Made by a program: the position numbers and the translations under genes
Assembly (NCBI GenBank): GCA_039000515.1
Contig: JBCFYV010000001.1
Coordinates: 65,353,729-65,417,728 of the forward strand
DNA from: Timema cristinae
Taxonomy: Eukaryota; Arthropoda; Insecta; Phasmatodea; Timematidae
Reading direction: 5' to 3'
DNA: 64,000 bases
The notes under the pieces: model-generated
Databases searched by the model: none
What the model saw: the letters and a program-made list of their open reading frames with translations, nothing else
What the model was told of the DNA's origin: nothing
Part shown: positions 50,870-62,216 of the stretch, piece after piece
How the letters are laid out: the number at the start of each line of letters is the position of its first letter
How positions within the stretch are numbered: position 1 is the first letter of the stretch

Positions 50870-51015
50870 CATGATACCGAAATCAAGTTTTTTTTAATCT
50901 TACCTTTAAACTTTGAGACAAAAGATTACACAGATTTGATATCATGGCAAGATTAGAGTGAGCTACCAAATCATCACTGACATTCCACTATTTTCATCGA
51001 GATCTGGCCGCTATG

Positions 51016-51110
51016 GTTAGTTCTGAAAGTTGGAAAAAAGACACGAATATCGAATTTCCAATATTTACTTGCCATACCCAAGCGTTTAGAAGATATGTTA
51101 AGCTAGCATT
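51016..51110 (-). repeat. Possible decayed second copy of the tRNA-like element
   Basis: ttctgaaagttggaaaaaag then acacgaa (51021-51047) matches the left repeat of the element at 50756 with a few changes, and the following text (atcgaa, tttccaatatt, acttgccatacccaag) follows the order of its tRNA-like core loosely. The right arm is not recognisable. Confidence 0.4.
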
Positions 51111-51905
51111 AGAAGCTTCTTCAGCAGTTTGTGGCCACAATTGTAAAGATGGCTTCATTCATGGCAGGCCTTAAAATAATGCCAAAATTCAACCCAAAAA
51201 CACAACATGGCCTTTGAATCGGGAAGGGTGGAGGTAGAGTTTTGGCATTCTCATTGAATAGCTGAATAAGCAACTTTTCAGCACTATTACAACAACAACA
51301 ACAACAAAACTGTGCTATTTTGGGTCATATTCATTCCACAGGCCACAGATCCCACACATGGCTGACCTAAGAGTTGTGTCAGACTTTGTAGCATTATAAC
51401 ATGTTGAGAAAGTGTGATTGTTTTACAAATAAAAGCTCATATGTTTGTAAACTGTAGCTCATACTCAGATTATGAAAAAAAATTGTAATGTACATATTTT
51501 GATATATACCATTATTATTAATTAGTTATCCTCTTACATTCCTTATTTCACTAGGTCTATTTTAATTTTCATAAGGACAATGTAGATCAAAAACTTAACC
51601 TCACTATTTAGTTACTAATTGTGATTTATTTGACTGATCTTAATTTCATGTCTTTTTAGGTCTTTTTAACATATTTAATAGTGTACAAAACAAATTTAAA
51701 ACTACCTGGGTTAACCATAATTTTGTTGGCCAATGATGATGTATTCATGTAAGCCATACAGTAAAATTTATACCCTTTGTCTCTCCTGTAAGGCAGAAAG
51801 CTTAACTTTTAATATCCCACTACTCTATAACAAATAAGATAATGTCATAGTGTAATCTGTCAAGGTCAGAATGATATATTTCAGGGAAAAGACTTTATTT
51901 TGCAG

Positions 51906-52146
51906 AGAATGCAGGCAAAATCTCAACATCATAGTGAAGCTGCTGGTGTCAATCGACCGCCGGCAAGGGCAGAAAGAAGCTAAGGACACTCTAGACATGG
52001 TTGTTAAAGTCAATCAGATGTATCCAGACATTGTGGTCGGCCTGGATCTTAGTGGGGACCCTTCCCAAGGAGACTTTATGGAGTTTTCGTCAGTGTTGGC
52101 CGAAGCTAGACACTATGGTCTAAGGCTGTCTATTCACTGTGCAGAG
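51906..52146 (+). CDS. Adal: Adenosine deaminase-like protein, internal exon (third metal histidine and catalytic Glu)
   Basis: 241-bp exon reading ECRQNLNIIVKLLVSIDRRQ, then DTLDMVVKVNQMYPDIVVGL and DLSGDPSQGDFMEFSSVLAE, ending LRLSIHCAE. SIDRR and GLDLSGDP are conserved ADAL blocks. The histidine (52135-52137) and glutamate (52144-52146) of HCAE match the HxxE of adenosine deaminases, where the histidine binds zinc and the glutamate protonates the purine ring. The acceptor is tattttgcag (to 51905); the donor GTATGT follows at 52147 in phase 0. The exons for the remaining zinc ligands (the RIGHG and late Asp motifs) were not found in the window, so the next intron is either very long or the gene is truncated. 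Confidence 0.93.
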
Positions 52147-53029
52147 GTATGTTTCATTTACTATCTGTCGGAATGGAACAGTGCAAGTATTTTCTCCGTA
52201 CAAAGGAGGAGATTTGGGGGTTAAACTCTTCCAAAAGAATTAGCTATTAATAATGCATTTTTGTATTCCTCTTTAATACCCAAAATATTAGCTTATTGGA
52301 GTCTTATAGAATGCAGGGTGTAGCTTTTTTCTTATAAACATCAAACCAAACTATGTTTAGATATAACTTTAAATTATTTCTAAAGAAATACCATGTTTAA
52401 GATCCTTTAATGCCACTCCCACATGAAGATTCACACAAAAACTTGTATAGGGAATTTTCTGAGTATTTCCCCCTTTCCCTAAATACAAAGCAGGCCATTG
52501 GTAAACAAAACCACAGTTCTCAAGAGACTAGCATTATGGGTTAGTGTGTAGTTGCCATTTTACTCTTTATTGCTTTATCAAGACATGGAACTGTCTGTTG
52601 AGCTTACCACTGGAGCACCAAGGATTTGTTCTTAGAGACTTGAATAAAAAAAACATATAGTCATAGCAACATTTTCCTTCTCATCTAAGGCTGAGCTTAC
52701 GCACATTACCGTATTCTATGTAATATTCTATGTAAAATTTATATTTTCATTTGGGTTCAATAACCGGTCACTGTCTTCCTTGGCATAAGGAACTAACTAA
52801 TAGTGTTATGCAGTTCTATAAAATAATTTTTCCGCATTGAATCTCTGTAAGCACACACTTCTGAGCATAATTTGACACAATCTGTAACTTTAGTCCATTT
52901 TAAATAATATAGAAGAAATAACTGTGTTCTTTTTACATTTTAAAGAGGGATAAAGTAAACTGTTTAACCCAATTTTATCAAATGTAAACTTAGGAAGCAG
53001 ATAACACAACATAGGTGCTTCTCATTCAC
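52147..53029. other. Adal intron, no recognised exon
   Basis: I looked here for the next Adal exon (RIGHGTF-type motif) and saw none. AT-rich sequence otherwise. Confidence 0.4.
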
Positions 53030-53510
53030 TCAGTTGTGAAAGGTCATTAGAAGACAGCTCAATGCCCTTGAACTTTTAACTCTGGGCACTGAGATTACTC
53101 CTTTGTCTGAAGGAACGTCTGTGTGTCTATTTAGATTGGCCAGCTCGTTTGGTCTGACGTTTCCCATTGAATTTCTGAGGTAAGTTTTGATGCGCCAAAA
53201 CGTCGAAAATGACATTTCAGGCATGCTTGTTGAAACTGTAAGGGCGCAGAAAATCTTCATCATATTGCGTACGTTAATTGAGTACAAGTCCTTGTGGCAT
53301 CTGTTGAGGGCATCAGCTCTATGGTTGTATTCTTCGTCACTGCCGGCTGAAACATTGCACCTTTGAGATCTTCCTTCCACTATTCTTGGCGTGCTTATAG
53401 TGTTGCCTAATTCTTGTGACATCTTTGTTGCACTGTCAAAGAGTTTATAAAAGCATTCTTCCTCTCCTGTACCAAGATATTCTTTACACTCTAGACATGG
53501 GCAACCTCAT
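53030..53510 (-). pseudogene. hAT-family transposase C-terminal (dimerisation) remnant
   Basis: Minus-strand fragment of about 130 codons. The order LFDSATKMSQELG, TPRIVEGRSQRCN, DLYSINVRNMMKI, ALTVSTSMPEMSFSTFWRIK and TYLRNSM is that of the hAT dimerisation domain found in hAT transposases and the domesticated ZMYM/P52rIPK-like proteins. The N-terminal zinc finger and catalytic domain are missing and the segment before the domain is shortened, so it is a 5'-truncated or deleted element. It lies in what appears to be an Adal intron. Confidence 0.85.
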
Positions 53511-53683
53511 ACGTCAGTTCTCTATCTTTGGTTTGTTGGACACAGCTGCGTGAACCTAAGAGTCACTCTAGTTACGTGTTCCTCTAGAGACTTGTTTCAC
53601 AAGGTGGTGTCACCACTCACATGTAAACAGTGGGTCAAAAGTTGCTGTAAAGTTTACATGACATTGAAGGTGAAAAAATCTTC

Positions 53684-54183
53684 GTTTTTTTAAAAACAAT
53701 TTGGCACAAACCAAGAAAAAGAAATTGAAGCTACTAATATAAGTACTGTATTACCAGTAGTTTTAAACATTTTGATCTTAAATACAGTCATTTTACTTTG
53801 AAGATGTTTTAATAAAGAAATAATGTTTAATTTTAAAATGTATTTCTTAGAAGAAGAATTATTTTAGTAACACTTTTGCTATATTATATGTTTTTCAATC
53901 ACACTCAAATGGTTTTGCTAATGCCCAGTTAACCAAACAGAATAAAGAATATTGTGACTCGTCACATTCACTTTTTGTGATAGACCCAATTGCTTTAGAA
54001 CAATACCAATCTTAAATTGAGGCTAGTTAACAAAACATTATGTTTAACATACCTAATGAGAAATAATAACAAGAGAAAGTAGTATGTCTTATTGTGACAT
54101 AATAGTTGAAATACCGCCAAACTTCCAGGAATAAGAAGGTAGCTAGAAATGTTGGTTACAGGTGACAAGTCTCCAGGAACAAA
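53684..54183. repeat. Flank of the 117-bp array, reference copy of a duplicated segment
   Basis: Non-tandem AT-rich sequence leading into the array. The same sequence, shortened by numerous deletions, reappears inside the array at 55787-56155 in the same orientation, followed again by array units. Confidence 0.8.
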
Positions 54184-57100
54184 GTGTCACACTGGTACAT
54201 AACAGTTGTTAGTACACCCATACTTACAGCCCTGAGGACAAGAAGACAGACTAATACAATAGTCCTAGAAACTAAGTACCTGTCTGTTATACTATGACAG
54301 TGTCACACTGTACATAACAGTTGTTAGTACACCCATACTTACAGCCTGAGGACAAGAAGACAGACTAATACAATAGTCTCTAGAAACTAAGTAGGCCTAC
54401 CTGTCTGTTATACTATGACAGTGTCACACTGGTACATAACAGTTGTTAGTACACCCATACTTACAGCCCTGAGGACAAGAAGACAGACTAATACAATAGT
54501 CTCTAGAAACTAAGTACCTGTCTGTTATACTATGACAGGTCACACTGATACATAACAGTTGTTAGTACACCCATACTTACAGCCCTGAGGACAAGAAGAC
54601 AGACTAATACAATAGTCTCTAGAAACTAAGTACTACCTGTCTGTTATACTAGACAGTGTCACACTGGTACATAACAGTTGTTAGTACACCCATACTTACA
54701 GCCCTGAGGACAAGAAGACAGACTAATACAATAGTCTCTAGAAACTAAGTACCTGTCTGTTATACTATGACAGGTCACACTGGTACATAACAGTTGTTAG
54801 TACACCCATACTTACAGCCCTGAGGACAAGAAGACAGACTAATACAATAGTCTCTAGAAACTAAGTACCTGTCTGTTATACTAAGACAGTGTCACACTGG
54901 TACATAACAGTTTGTTAGTACACCATACTTACAGCCCTGAGGACAAGAAGACAGACTAATACAATAGTCTCTAGAAACTAAGTACCTATTCTGTTATAAC
55001 TATGACAGTGTCACACTGGTACATAACAGTTGTTAGTACAACCCATACTTACAGCCCTGAGGACAAGAAGACAGACTAATACAATAGTCTCTAGAAACTA
55101 AGTAGCCTACCTGTCTGTTATACTATGACAGTGCACACTGATACATAACAGTTGTTAGTTACACCCATACTTACAGCCCTGAGGACAAGAAGACAGACTA
55201 ATACAATAGTCTCTAGAAAACTAAGTAGCCTACCTGTCTGTTATACTATGACAGTGTCACACTGATACATAACAGTTGTTATACACCCATACTTACAGCC
55301 CTGAGGACAAGAAGACAGACTAATACAATAGTCTCTAGAAACTAAGTACCTGTCTGTTATACTATGACAGTGTCACACTGGTACATAACAGTTGTTAGTA
55401 CACCCATACTTACAGCCTTGAGGACAAGAAGACAGACTAATACAATAGTCTCTAGAAACTAAGGCTACCTGTCTGTTATACTATGACAGTGTCACACTGT
55501 ACATAACAGTTGTTAGTACACCCATACTTACAGCCCTGAGGACAAGAAGACAGACTAATACAATAGTCTCTAGAAACTAAGTAGGCCTACCTGTCTGTTA
55601 TACTATGACAGTGTCACACTGATACATAACATGTTGTTAGTACAACCCATACTTACAGCCCTGAGGACAAGAAGACAGACTAATACAATAGTCCTCTAGA
55701 AACTAAGTAGCCTACCTGTCTGTTATACTATGACAGTGTCACACTGGTACATAACAGTTGTTAGTACACCCATACTACTACAGCCTTGAATTTACAAACC
55801 AAGAAAAAGAACTAAGCTATAATATAAGACTGTATTACCAGTATTAAACATTTGTCTTAATACACATTTACTTAAGATGTTAAAAGAAATAATGTTAATA
55901 AGTATTCTAGAAAATTATTAGTAACACTTTTGTATATATATGAACACTCAATGTTTGTACCATAACCAAACAGATAAGAAGACCACATTACTTTATAGCC
56001 ATGAGAACAATACAATCTAATACTATTCAAAACTATTTTAACATACTAATGATATACAAGAAAGTGTTGTCATGTGACATAATGTTGAAATACCCCAACT
56101 TCCAGGAATAAGAAGGACTAAATGTTGGTACGGTGCAATCTAAACATAGTGTCACACTGGTACATAACAGTTGTTAGTACACCATACTTACAGCCTGAGG
56201 ACAAGAAGACAGACTAATACAATAGTCGCTAGAAACTAAGTACCTGTCTGTTATACTATGACAGTGTCACACTGTACTAACAGTTGTTAGTACACCATAC
56301 TTACAGCCTTGAGGACAAGAAGACAGACTAATACAATAGTCTCTAGAAACTAAGTAGGCTACCTGTCTGTTATACTAGACAGTGCACACTGATACATAAC
56401 AGTTGTTAGTACACCCATACTTACAGCCTTGAGGACAAAGACAGACTAATACAATAGTCTCTAGAAACTAAGTACCTGTCTGTATACTATGACAGTGTCA
56501 CACTGATACATAACAGTTGTTATACCCCAATTACAGCCTGAGGACAAGAGACAGACTAATACAATAGTCTCTAGAAACTAAGTAGCCTACCTGTCTGTTA
56601 TACTATGACAGTGTCACACTGGTACATAACAGTTGTTAGTACACCCTACTTACAGCCTGAGGACAAGAAGACAGACTAATACAATATCGCTAGAAACTAA
56701 GTACCTTGTTATACTATGACAGTGTCACATGGTACATAACATTGTTAGTAACCATACTTACAGCCTGAGGAAAGAGACAGACTAATACAATAGTCCTAGA
56801 AACTAAGTACCTGTCTGTTATACTAGACAGTGTCACACTGGTACATAACATTGTTAGTACACCCATACTTACAGCCTGAGGACAAGAGACAGACTAATAC
56901 AATAGTCGCTAGAAACTAAGTACCTGTCTGTTATACTATGACAGTGTCACACTGATACATAACAGTTGTTAGTACACCCATACTTACAGCCTTGAGGACA
57001 AGAAGACAGACTAATACAATGTCTTAGAAACTAAGTGGCTACCTGTCTGTTATACTATGACAGTGCACATGTACATAAAGTTGTTAGTACACCATACTTA

Positions 57101-59270
57101 CAGCCTTGAGACAAGAAGACAGATAATACAATAGTCTCTAGAAACTAAGTAGGCTACCTTCTGTTATACTATGACAGTGCACACTGATACATAACAGTTG
57201 TTAGTACACCCATACTTACAGCCTTGAGGACAAGAAGACAGACTAATACAATAGTCTCTAGAAACTAAGTAGCTACTGTGTTATACTATGACAGTGCACA
57301 TGATACATAACAGTTGTTAGTACACCATACTTACAGCCTTGGACAAGAGACAGATAATAATAGTCTTAGAACTAGTAGGCCTACTGCTGTTATATATGAC
57401 AGTGACACTGACATAACAGTTGTTAGTACACCCATACTTACAGCCTTGAGACAGAAGACAGATAATACAATAGTCCTAAACTAAGTAGGCCTACCTGCTG
57501 TTATACTATGACATGCACACTGATACATACGTTGTTATACACCATATTACAGCCTGGACAGAAGACAGACTAATACAATATCTCTAAAACTAAGTAGGCT
57601 ACTGTTGTTACTATGACAGGCACATGATACATACATTGTTAGTAACCCAACTTACACTGAGACAAGAAGACGAAATACAATGTCTCTAGAACTAAGTAGC
57701 CTACTGTTGTTATCTATGACAGTGCACACTGATACATAACATTGTTAGTACACCATACTTACAGCTTGAGACAAGAAGACGATAATACAATGTCTCTAAA
57801 ACTAAGTAGGCACCTGTTGTTTACTTGACAGTGTACACTGATAATACAGTTGTTAGTAACCATACTTACAGCCGAGGAAAGAAGAAGACTAATACATATC
57901 CTAGAAATAGTAGGTACCTGTCTGTTTACTATGACAGTGACACTGATACATACAGTGTTAGTAACATACTTACGTGAGAAAGAGACAGACTAATACAATA
58001 GTCTCTAGAAATAATACATGTTGTTTATGACGTGCCACTGATAATAACATTGTTAGTACCTACTTACAGCCCTGACAAGAAACGACTAATACAATAGTCT
58101 CAGAACTATAGGCTACCTGTTGTTATACTATGACATGACAGATACATAACAGTTGTTAGTACACCATACTTACAGCTTGAGGACAAGAAGACAGACTAAT
58201 AAATAGTCCTAGAAACTAAGTAGCCTACCTTCTGTTATACTATGACAGTGCACGATAATAACATTGTTAGACACCCATATTAAGCTTGAGGACAAAAACA
58301 GACTAATACAATGTTCTAGAACTAGTAGCCTACTGTCTGTTAACTATACAGTGCACACTGATACATAACAGTTGTTATACACCCATATTACAGCTTGAGG
58401 ACAAGAGACAGACTAATACAATAGTCTTAGAAACTAAGTGGCCTACCTGTCTGTTATACTATGACAGTCAACTGATACATAACAGTTGTTTGTACACCCT
58501 ACTTACAGCCCTGAGGACAGAAGACAGACTAATACAATAGTCTCTAGAACTAAGTAGGCCTACCTGTCTGTTATACTATGACAGTGCACATGTACATAAC
58601 AGTTGTTAGTAACACCCATCTTACAGCCCTGAGGACAAGAGACAGACTAATACAATAGTCGCTAGAAACTAAGTACCTGTCTGTATACATGACAGGTCAC
58701 ACTGATACATAACAGTTGTTAGTACACCCATCTTACACCTGAGGACAAAGACAACTAATACAATAGTCTCTAGAACTAAGTACCTGTTGTTATACTATGA
58801 CAGTGTCACACTGATACATAACGTTGTAGTACACCCATACTTACAGCCTGAGGACAAGAAGACAGATAATACAATAGTCTTAGAAATAAGTACCTATCTG
58901 TTATACATGACAGTGTCACACTGTACATAACAGTTGTTAGTACACCCATACTTACAGCTTGAGGACAAGAAGACAGACTAATACAATAGTCTCTAGAAAC
59001 TAAGTACCTGTCTGTTATACTAATGACAGTGTCACACTGGTACATAACAGTTGTTAGTACACCCATACTTACAGCCTTGAGGACAAGAAGACAGACTAAT
59101 ACAATAGTCTCTAGAAACTAAGCTACCTGTCTGTTATACTATGACAGTGCACACTGATACATAACAGTTGTTAGTACACCCATACTTACAGCCCTGAGGA
59201 CAAGAAGACAGACTAATACAATAGTCTCTAGAAACTAAGTAACCTATCTGTTATACTATGACAGTAAAAT
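54184..59270. repeat. Minisatellite, 117-124-bp unit, about 40 copies, with an internal copy of its flank
   Basis: Each unit carries gtgtcacactggtacataac, agttgttagtacacccat, acttacagccctgaggac, aagaagacagactaatac, aatagtctctagaaacta and cctgtctgttatactatg. Long units add a short gta-ggc-cta insert that forms the palindrome GTAGGCCTAC. Unit-internal dyads include GACTA..TAGTC and CTGTC..GACAG. Single-base deletions accumulate, worst at about 57300-58350, then units become clean again near 58900-59250; this pattern looks like consensus error rather than evolution. Copies 54184-55785 and from 56156 on are separated by the duplicated flank. Confidence 0.93.
55787..56155. repeat. Shortened second copy of the 53684-54183 flank inside the array
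   Basis: It matches 53684-54183 block by block (aaccaagaaaaagaa, tgtattaccagta, aaataatgtt-aa, agtaacacttttg, acttccaggaataagaagg) but is about a quarter shorter because of many small deletions. It could be a real duplication of flank plus array, but the error-like deletions make a falsely duplicated, poorly polished contig segment at least as likely. Confidence 0.75.
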
Positions 59271-59439
59271 AGGCTATGCTAGACTAATTTGTTAGGAAGT
59301 GGGACTAATTATTTGGTTCCTCGTATTTAGTATTTATTAGTAGTTCTCACAGATTACATTGGGAAGTGCATGCAGCGTGAATGTGAGAATCTAGAAACAT
59401 GCTGAAGGTATTGACTGGTAAGACCCTAGACACAGATAT

Positions 59440-59521
59440 GGAGCTGAATAAGAGATAGGAGGATAACATTAGAATGGAGCTGAATAAGAGATAGGGTGTA
59501 ATGAGGGGAACTGGATAGAAC
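59440..59521 (-). repeat. Isolated inverted units related to the 46-bp array, left of the hAT insertion
   Basis: gatagggtgtaatgagggg and aactggatagaac are the complement of the 46-bp unit found at 62217-64000. The word ggagctgaataagagatagg occurs twice (59440 and 59476). The unit is interrupted at 59521 by the hAT element and resumes at 61645. Confidence 0.8.
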
Positions 59522-61644
59522 CAGGGACGTTGCACGAAAAATATTTTGGGGGGGGTGAACCCGTGTTTTTCCCAACTCTAAGAATTTGGAAATTAGAAAG
59601 ATTCCGAAGTGCCAAAGGAGAGTAAAAGGGCAATGTTGAGAACAATTGGGGGGAGGGAAGGTAGGAACTTGGGGAGATAATGAAGCCTTGAACCGAGCTT
59701 TTAGGCAACTATATTTTTTAATTTATTTGTTGATGCTGGATTTTTCAAGCTACAAGGCTTTTTAAGTGCATACTGAAATAACTTTAATTATTATTTATTT
59801 CAGTTTACCTGTATCTGAGCTAACATCGAATTAGTTAAATATGTTTATTAAGATTTGCAGAGTTTGTTCAACTCGTGTATTTTAGATTAAAAATTATAAC
59901 TGACTTTATTACAGCGGTTTCCATCATTATGTAGTTTATATTATGCTAGCAGAATTACAAGGCTGCCACAGTAAACAAGTCAGCAAGAAGCTATCAAAAT
60001 GAAATAAGGAACCTAAGCAGTAACTTGGTAGTTTTGAGCACTTTAACAACTTACATTTCTATTAGAACTACACATCTTCCTATAATCATTAAAATCCTTG
60101 AAAAAAGTAAATATAAAGCTAAAACTTCTATATTGTGAACCCCCCCCCCCCCAAAAAACACACTGCGGCCCCAAGTTGGAAACAGCTGCTTTATTATTAC
60201 ACACTTGGAAGTAATATTTAACTAAGCTCCTTGAGATGTAGAACTCACTCATCACTTTACCAAAAACCTAGCAATTTGGCCAAGTTTATTTTAAAATATT
60301 TTCAGAATAAAATAAAGCAATTAAAAAAAGGAATTTATCGGTATCTCGACAGTATTTTGATACCTGTCTACCAATGTCCTTCATAACCTCATAGAAGTTG
60401 CCATAAAATGTTAATACTAGTACGGGAATAAACTATTAAAAACATATTGTAATTGAGCACGTGAGGGTGAATGGGCTTACCCTGAAATTCAACTAAATAA
60501 CTGATGGCAAATTTGAAATCAGCACTCTAAATCCACATGGTTAAATGAAATTTCATGCAAATCGACCACTAAATAACGAATTAAAAATGTATCCCAAATT
60601 TGGAAATGTTAAAGTATGAAATAAGAGTTGTAACAATGTAACACAGCCCTATTACTCCTCTTCCTTCATAGTGGCTCTAAGCCTATTTAAATTGCTTTCA
60701 TGAAACCCTATTTTAATAAATAATGAAATAAGATACGCCAGTTCAATTCAAACTATTATGGATACTTGCTAGAAGAATTAGTGTGTACTTCAGAAGTCAA
60801 CATTAACACTAACCTCAATGTCCTCATTTCATCAGTAAGAGCTTTCGATAAGAAAACAATAAAATGCTGCATAACACTCACTGCATTTATGCCTTCAAAA
60901 TTTAATAAAGCCCTAAACTAAGGGTTGGCTGTACAACATGATAATTTGAATAATAAAACTGACAGTCTAGCAGCCACGAAAGTCAACTGAAAACACTAAA
61001 CCATGAACAGAACATTGGCTGACAAAGCTGTCACTTCAAGCCTTGTTGGCTAACAAAGCTGCCACTTCAAGCCTTGTTGCTGACAAAGCTGCCACTTCAA
61101 GCCTTGTGGCTACAAAGCTGCCACTTCAAGCCTTGTGGCTGACCAAGCTGCCATTTCAAGCCTTGTTGGCTGACCAAAGCTGCCACTTCAAGCCTTGCTG
61201 GCTAACAAAGCTGCCACTTAAGCCTTGCTGGCTGAGCGTGAAAATATTTGCTGCTGAGGGCACTGCTCATGTTCCCTTATGATACCGAATTTGACCATTG
61301 TCTCAGACTACTGACAACGGTGATACTAGACTACTTGATTAACTAAGATTTCTACAATTACTAAACAAGAAATCTCCTTACAATGTTTGATGATTTTTGA
61401 TGTTGGAAATTTTGTAGGTAGGGATAAACATTGGAAAATTTTAAATTATCTGTACAAGTCTGTGGTTAAGCATTTTCATAAAGAAAATAATGTGGTACAG
61501 AATAATCCTAAAATGTCCCAACTTCAGATCTCAAATCTCACAAAATTCCCAACTTTAAAGCTTCTAACTGACAATGGAGTGCAGGGAGGAGAAAGAATTG
61601 ACCCCCCCCCCCCCTCCAACCCCTAACTCTGGCATGACACCCTG
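59522..61644. mobile_element. Non-autonomous hAT-type DNA transposon, 2.1 kb, with 8-bp target duplication
   Basis: Starts CAGGGACGTTGCACGA and ends (complement) CAGGGTGTCATGCCAGAG, both followed internally by G-rich runs, as in many hAT elements. It is flanked by a perfect 8-bp duplication GATAGAAC (59514-59521 and 61645-61652), the size made by hAT transposases. No transposase frame is present inside; the interior holds AT-rich sequence, a C-run near 60138 and a 31-bp tandem repeat. It must have been mobilised in trans. The insertion splits a unit of the 46-bp repeat, and joining the flanks over the duplication gives continuous repeat. Confidence 0.87.
61015..61235. repeat. Short tandem repeat, about 31-bp unit, 7 copies, inside the hAT element
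   Basis: Units of ggctgacaaagctgccactt plus caagccttgtt with small indels. An open frame through it (61043-61282) encodes only AAxSSLV-type repeats and shifts frame with the unit indels, so it is not a gene. Confidence 0.9.
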
Positions 61645-61712
61645 GATAGAACTGACTTGAGATAGGGATAGGGTGTAATGCGGGAAACTGGATAGAACTG
61701 ACTCAAGATAGG
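61645..61712 (-). repeat. Inverted 46-bp units right of the hAT insertion
   Basis: gatagaactgacttgagata, gggatagggtgtaatg and a second partial copy (gatagaactgactcaaga, tagggatagg), complementary to the unit of the large array starting at 62217. They continue the unit interrupted at 59521. Confidence 0.8.
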
Positions 61713-62216
61713 GATAGGTGGCATACTTTTATAAGTGTGGCAATGAACTTTTGAGTTTCTAATGTCATCGAATATGTAAGTATTTAAATTTGCCAATTTT
61801 TCAAGACATCTCTTTGAATTTTCGAGTCAAAATGACTCCACAAGTAATGGTAGTAAGAGAATCATAAAACTTAAATATCCATCAAGGGGGTTGTTAAGGC
61901 AAACTTTTATAATGTAACATTTTAATAAACTATTATTTATTGTTATGAATATTATATTTTATACCTAAATATTCTGCTTTATGAACATGGAAACCATTTG
62001 AAACAATACCACCACTACAGCTTGGCCGCTCTGCGAACTAGCATATTCCAGGTTACTTTTATAATTGTAACTATTTGCAAAAAATTTTACAATTACTATT
62101 TATGAATCCATGTACCAATGTAACTAAAAAACCAATAATTACTTGCTTTATAGCATTAGGAACTTGAAAGCTCATTGCTACACTTAGAAAATTATGGTAC
62201 CTACCATATATTGAAT
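61713..62216. other. Spacer between inverted units and the 46-bp array
   Basis: About 500 bp of AT-rich DNA with no recognised feature, separating minus-oriented from plus-oriented units. Confidence 0.45.

Noticed and set aside
58806..59066. 86-codon open frame in the 117-bp array
   Set aside because: It translates the repeat in one frame only where units happen to keep phase; no coding evidence.
61043..61282. 79-codon open frame in the hAT element
   Set aside because: Translation of a 31-bp tandem repeat with shifting frame; not a transposase or host gene.
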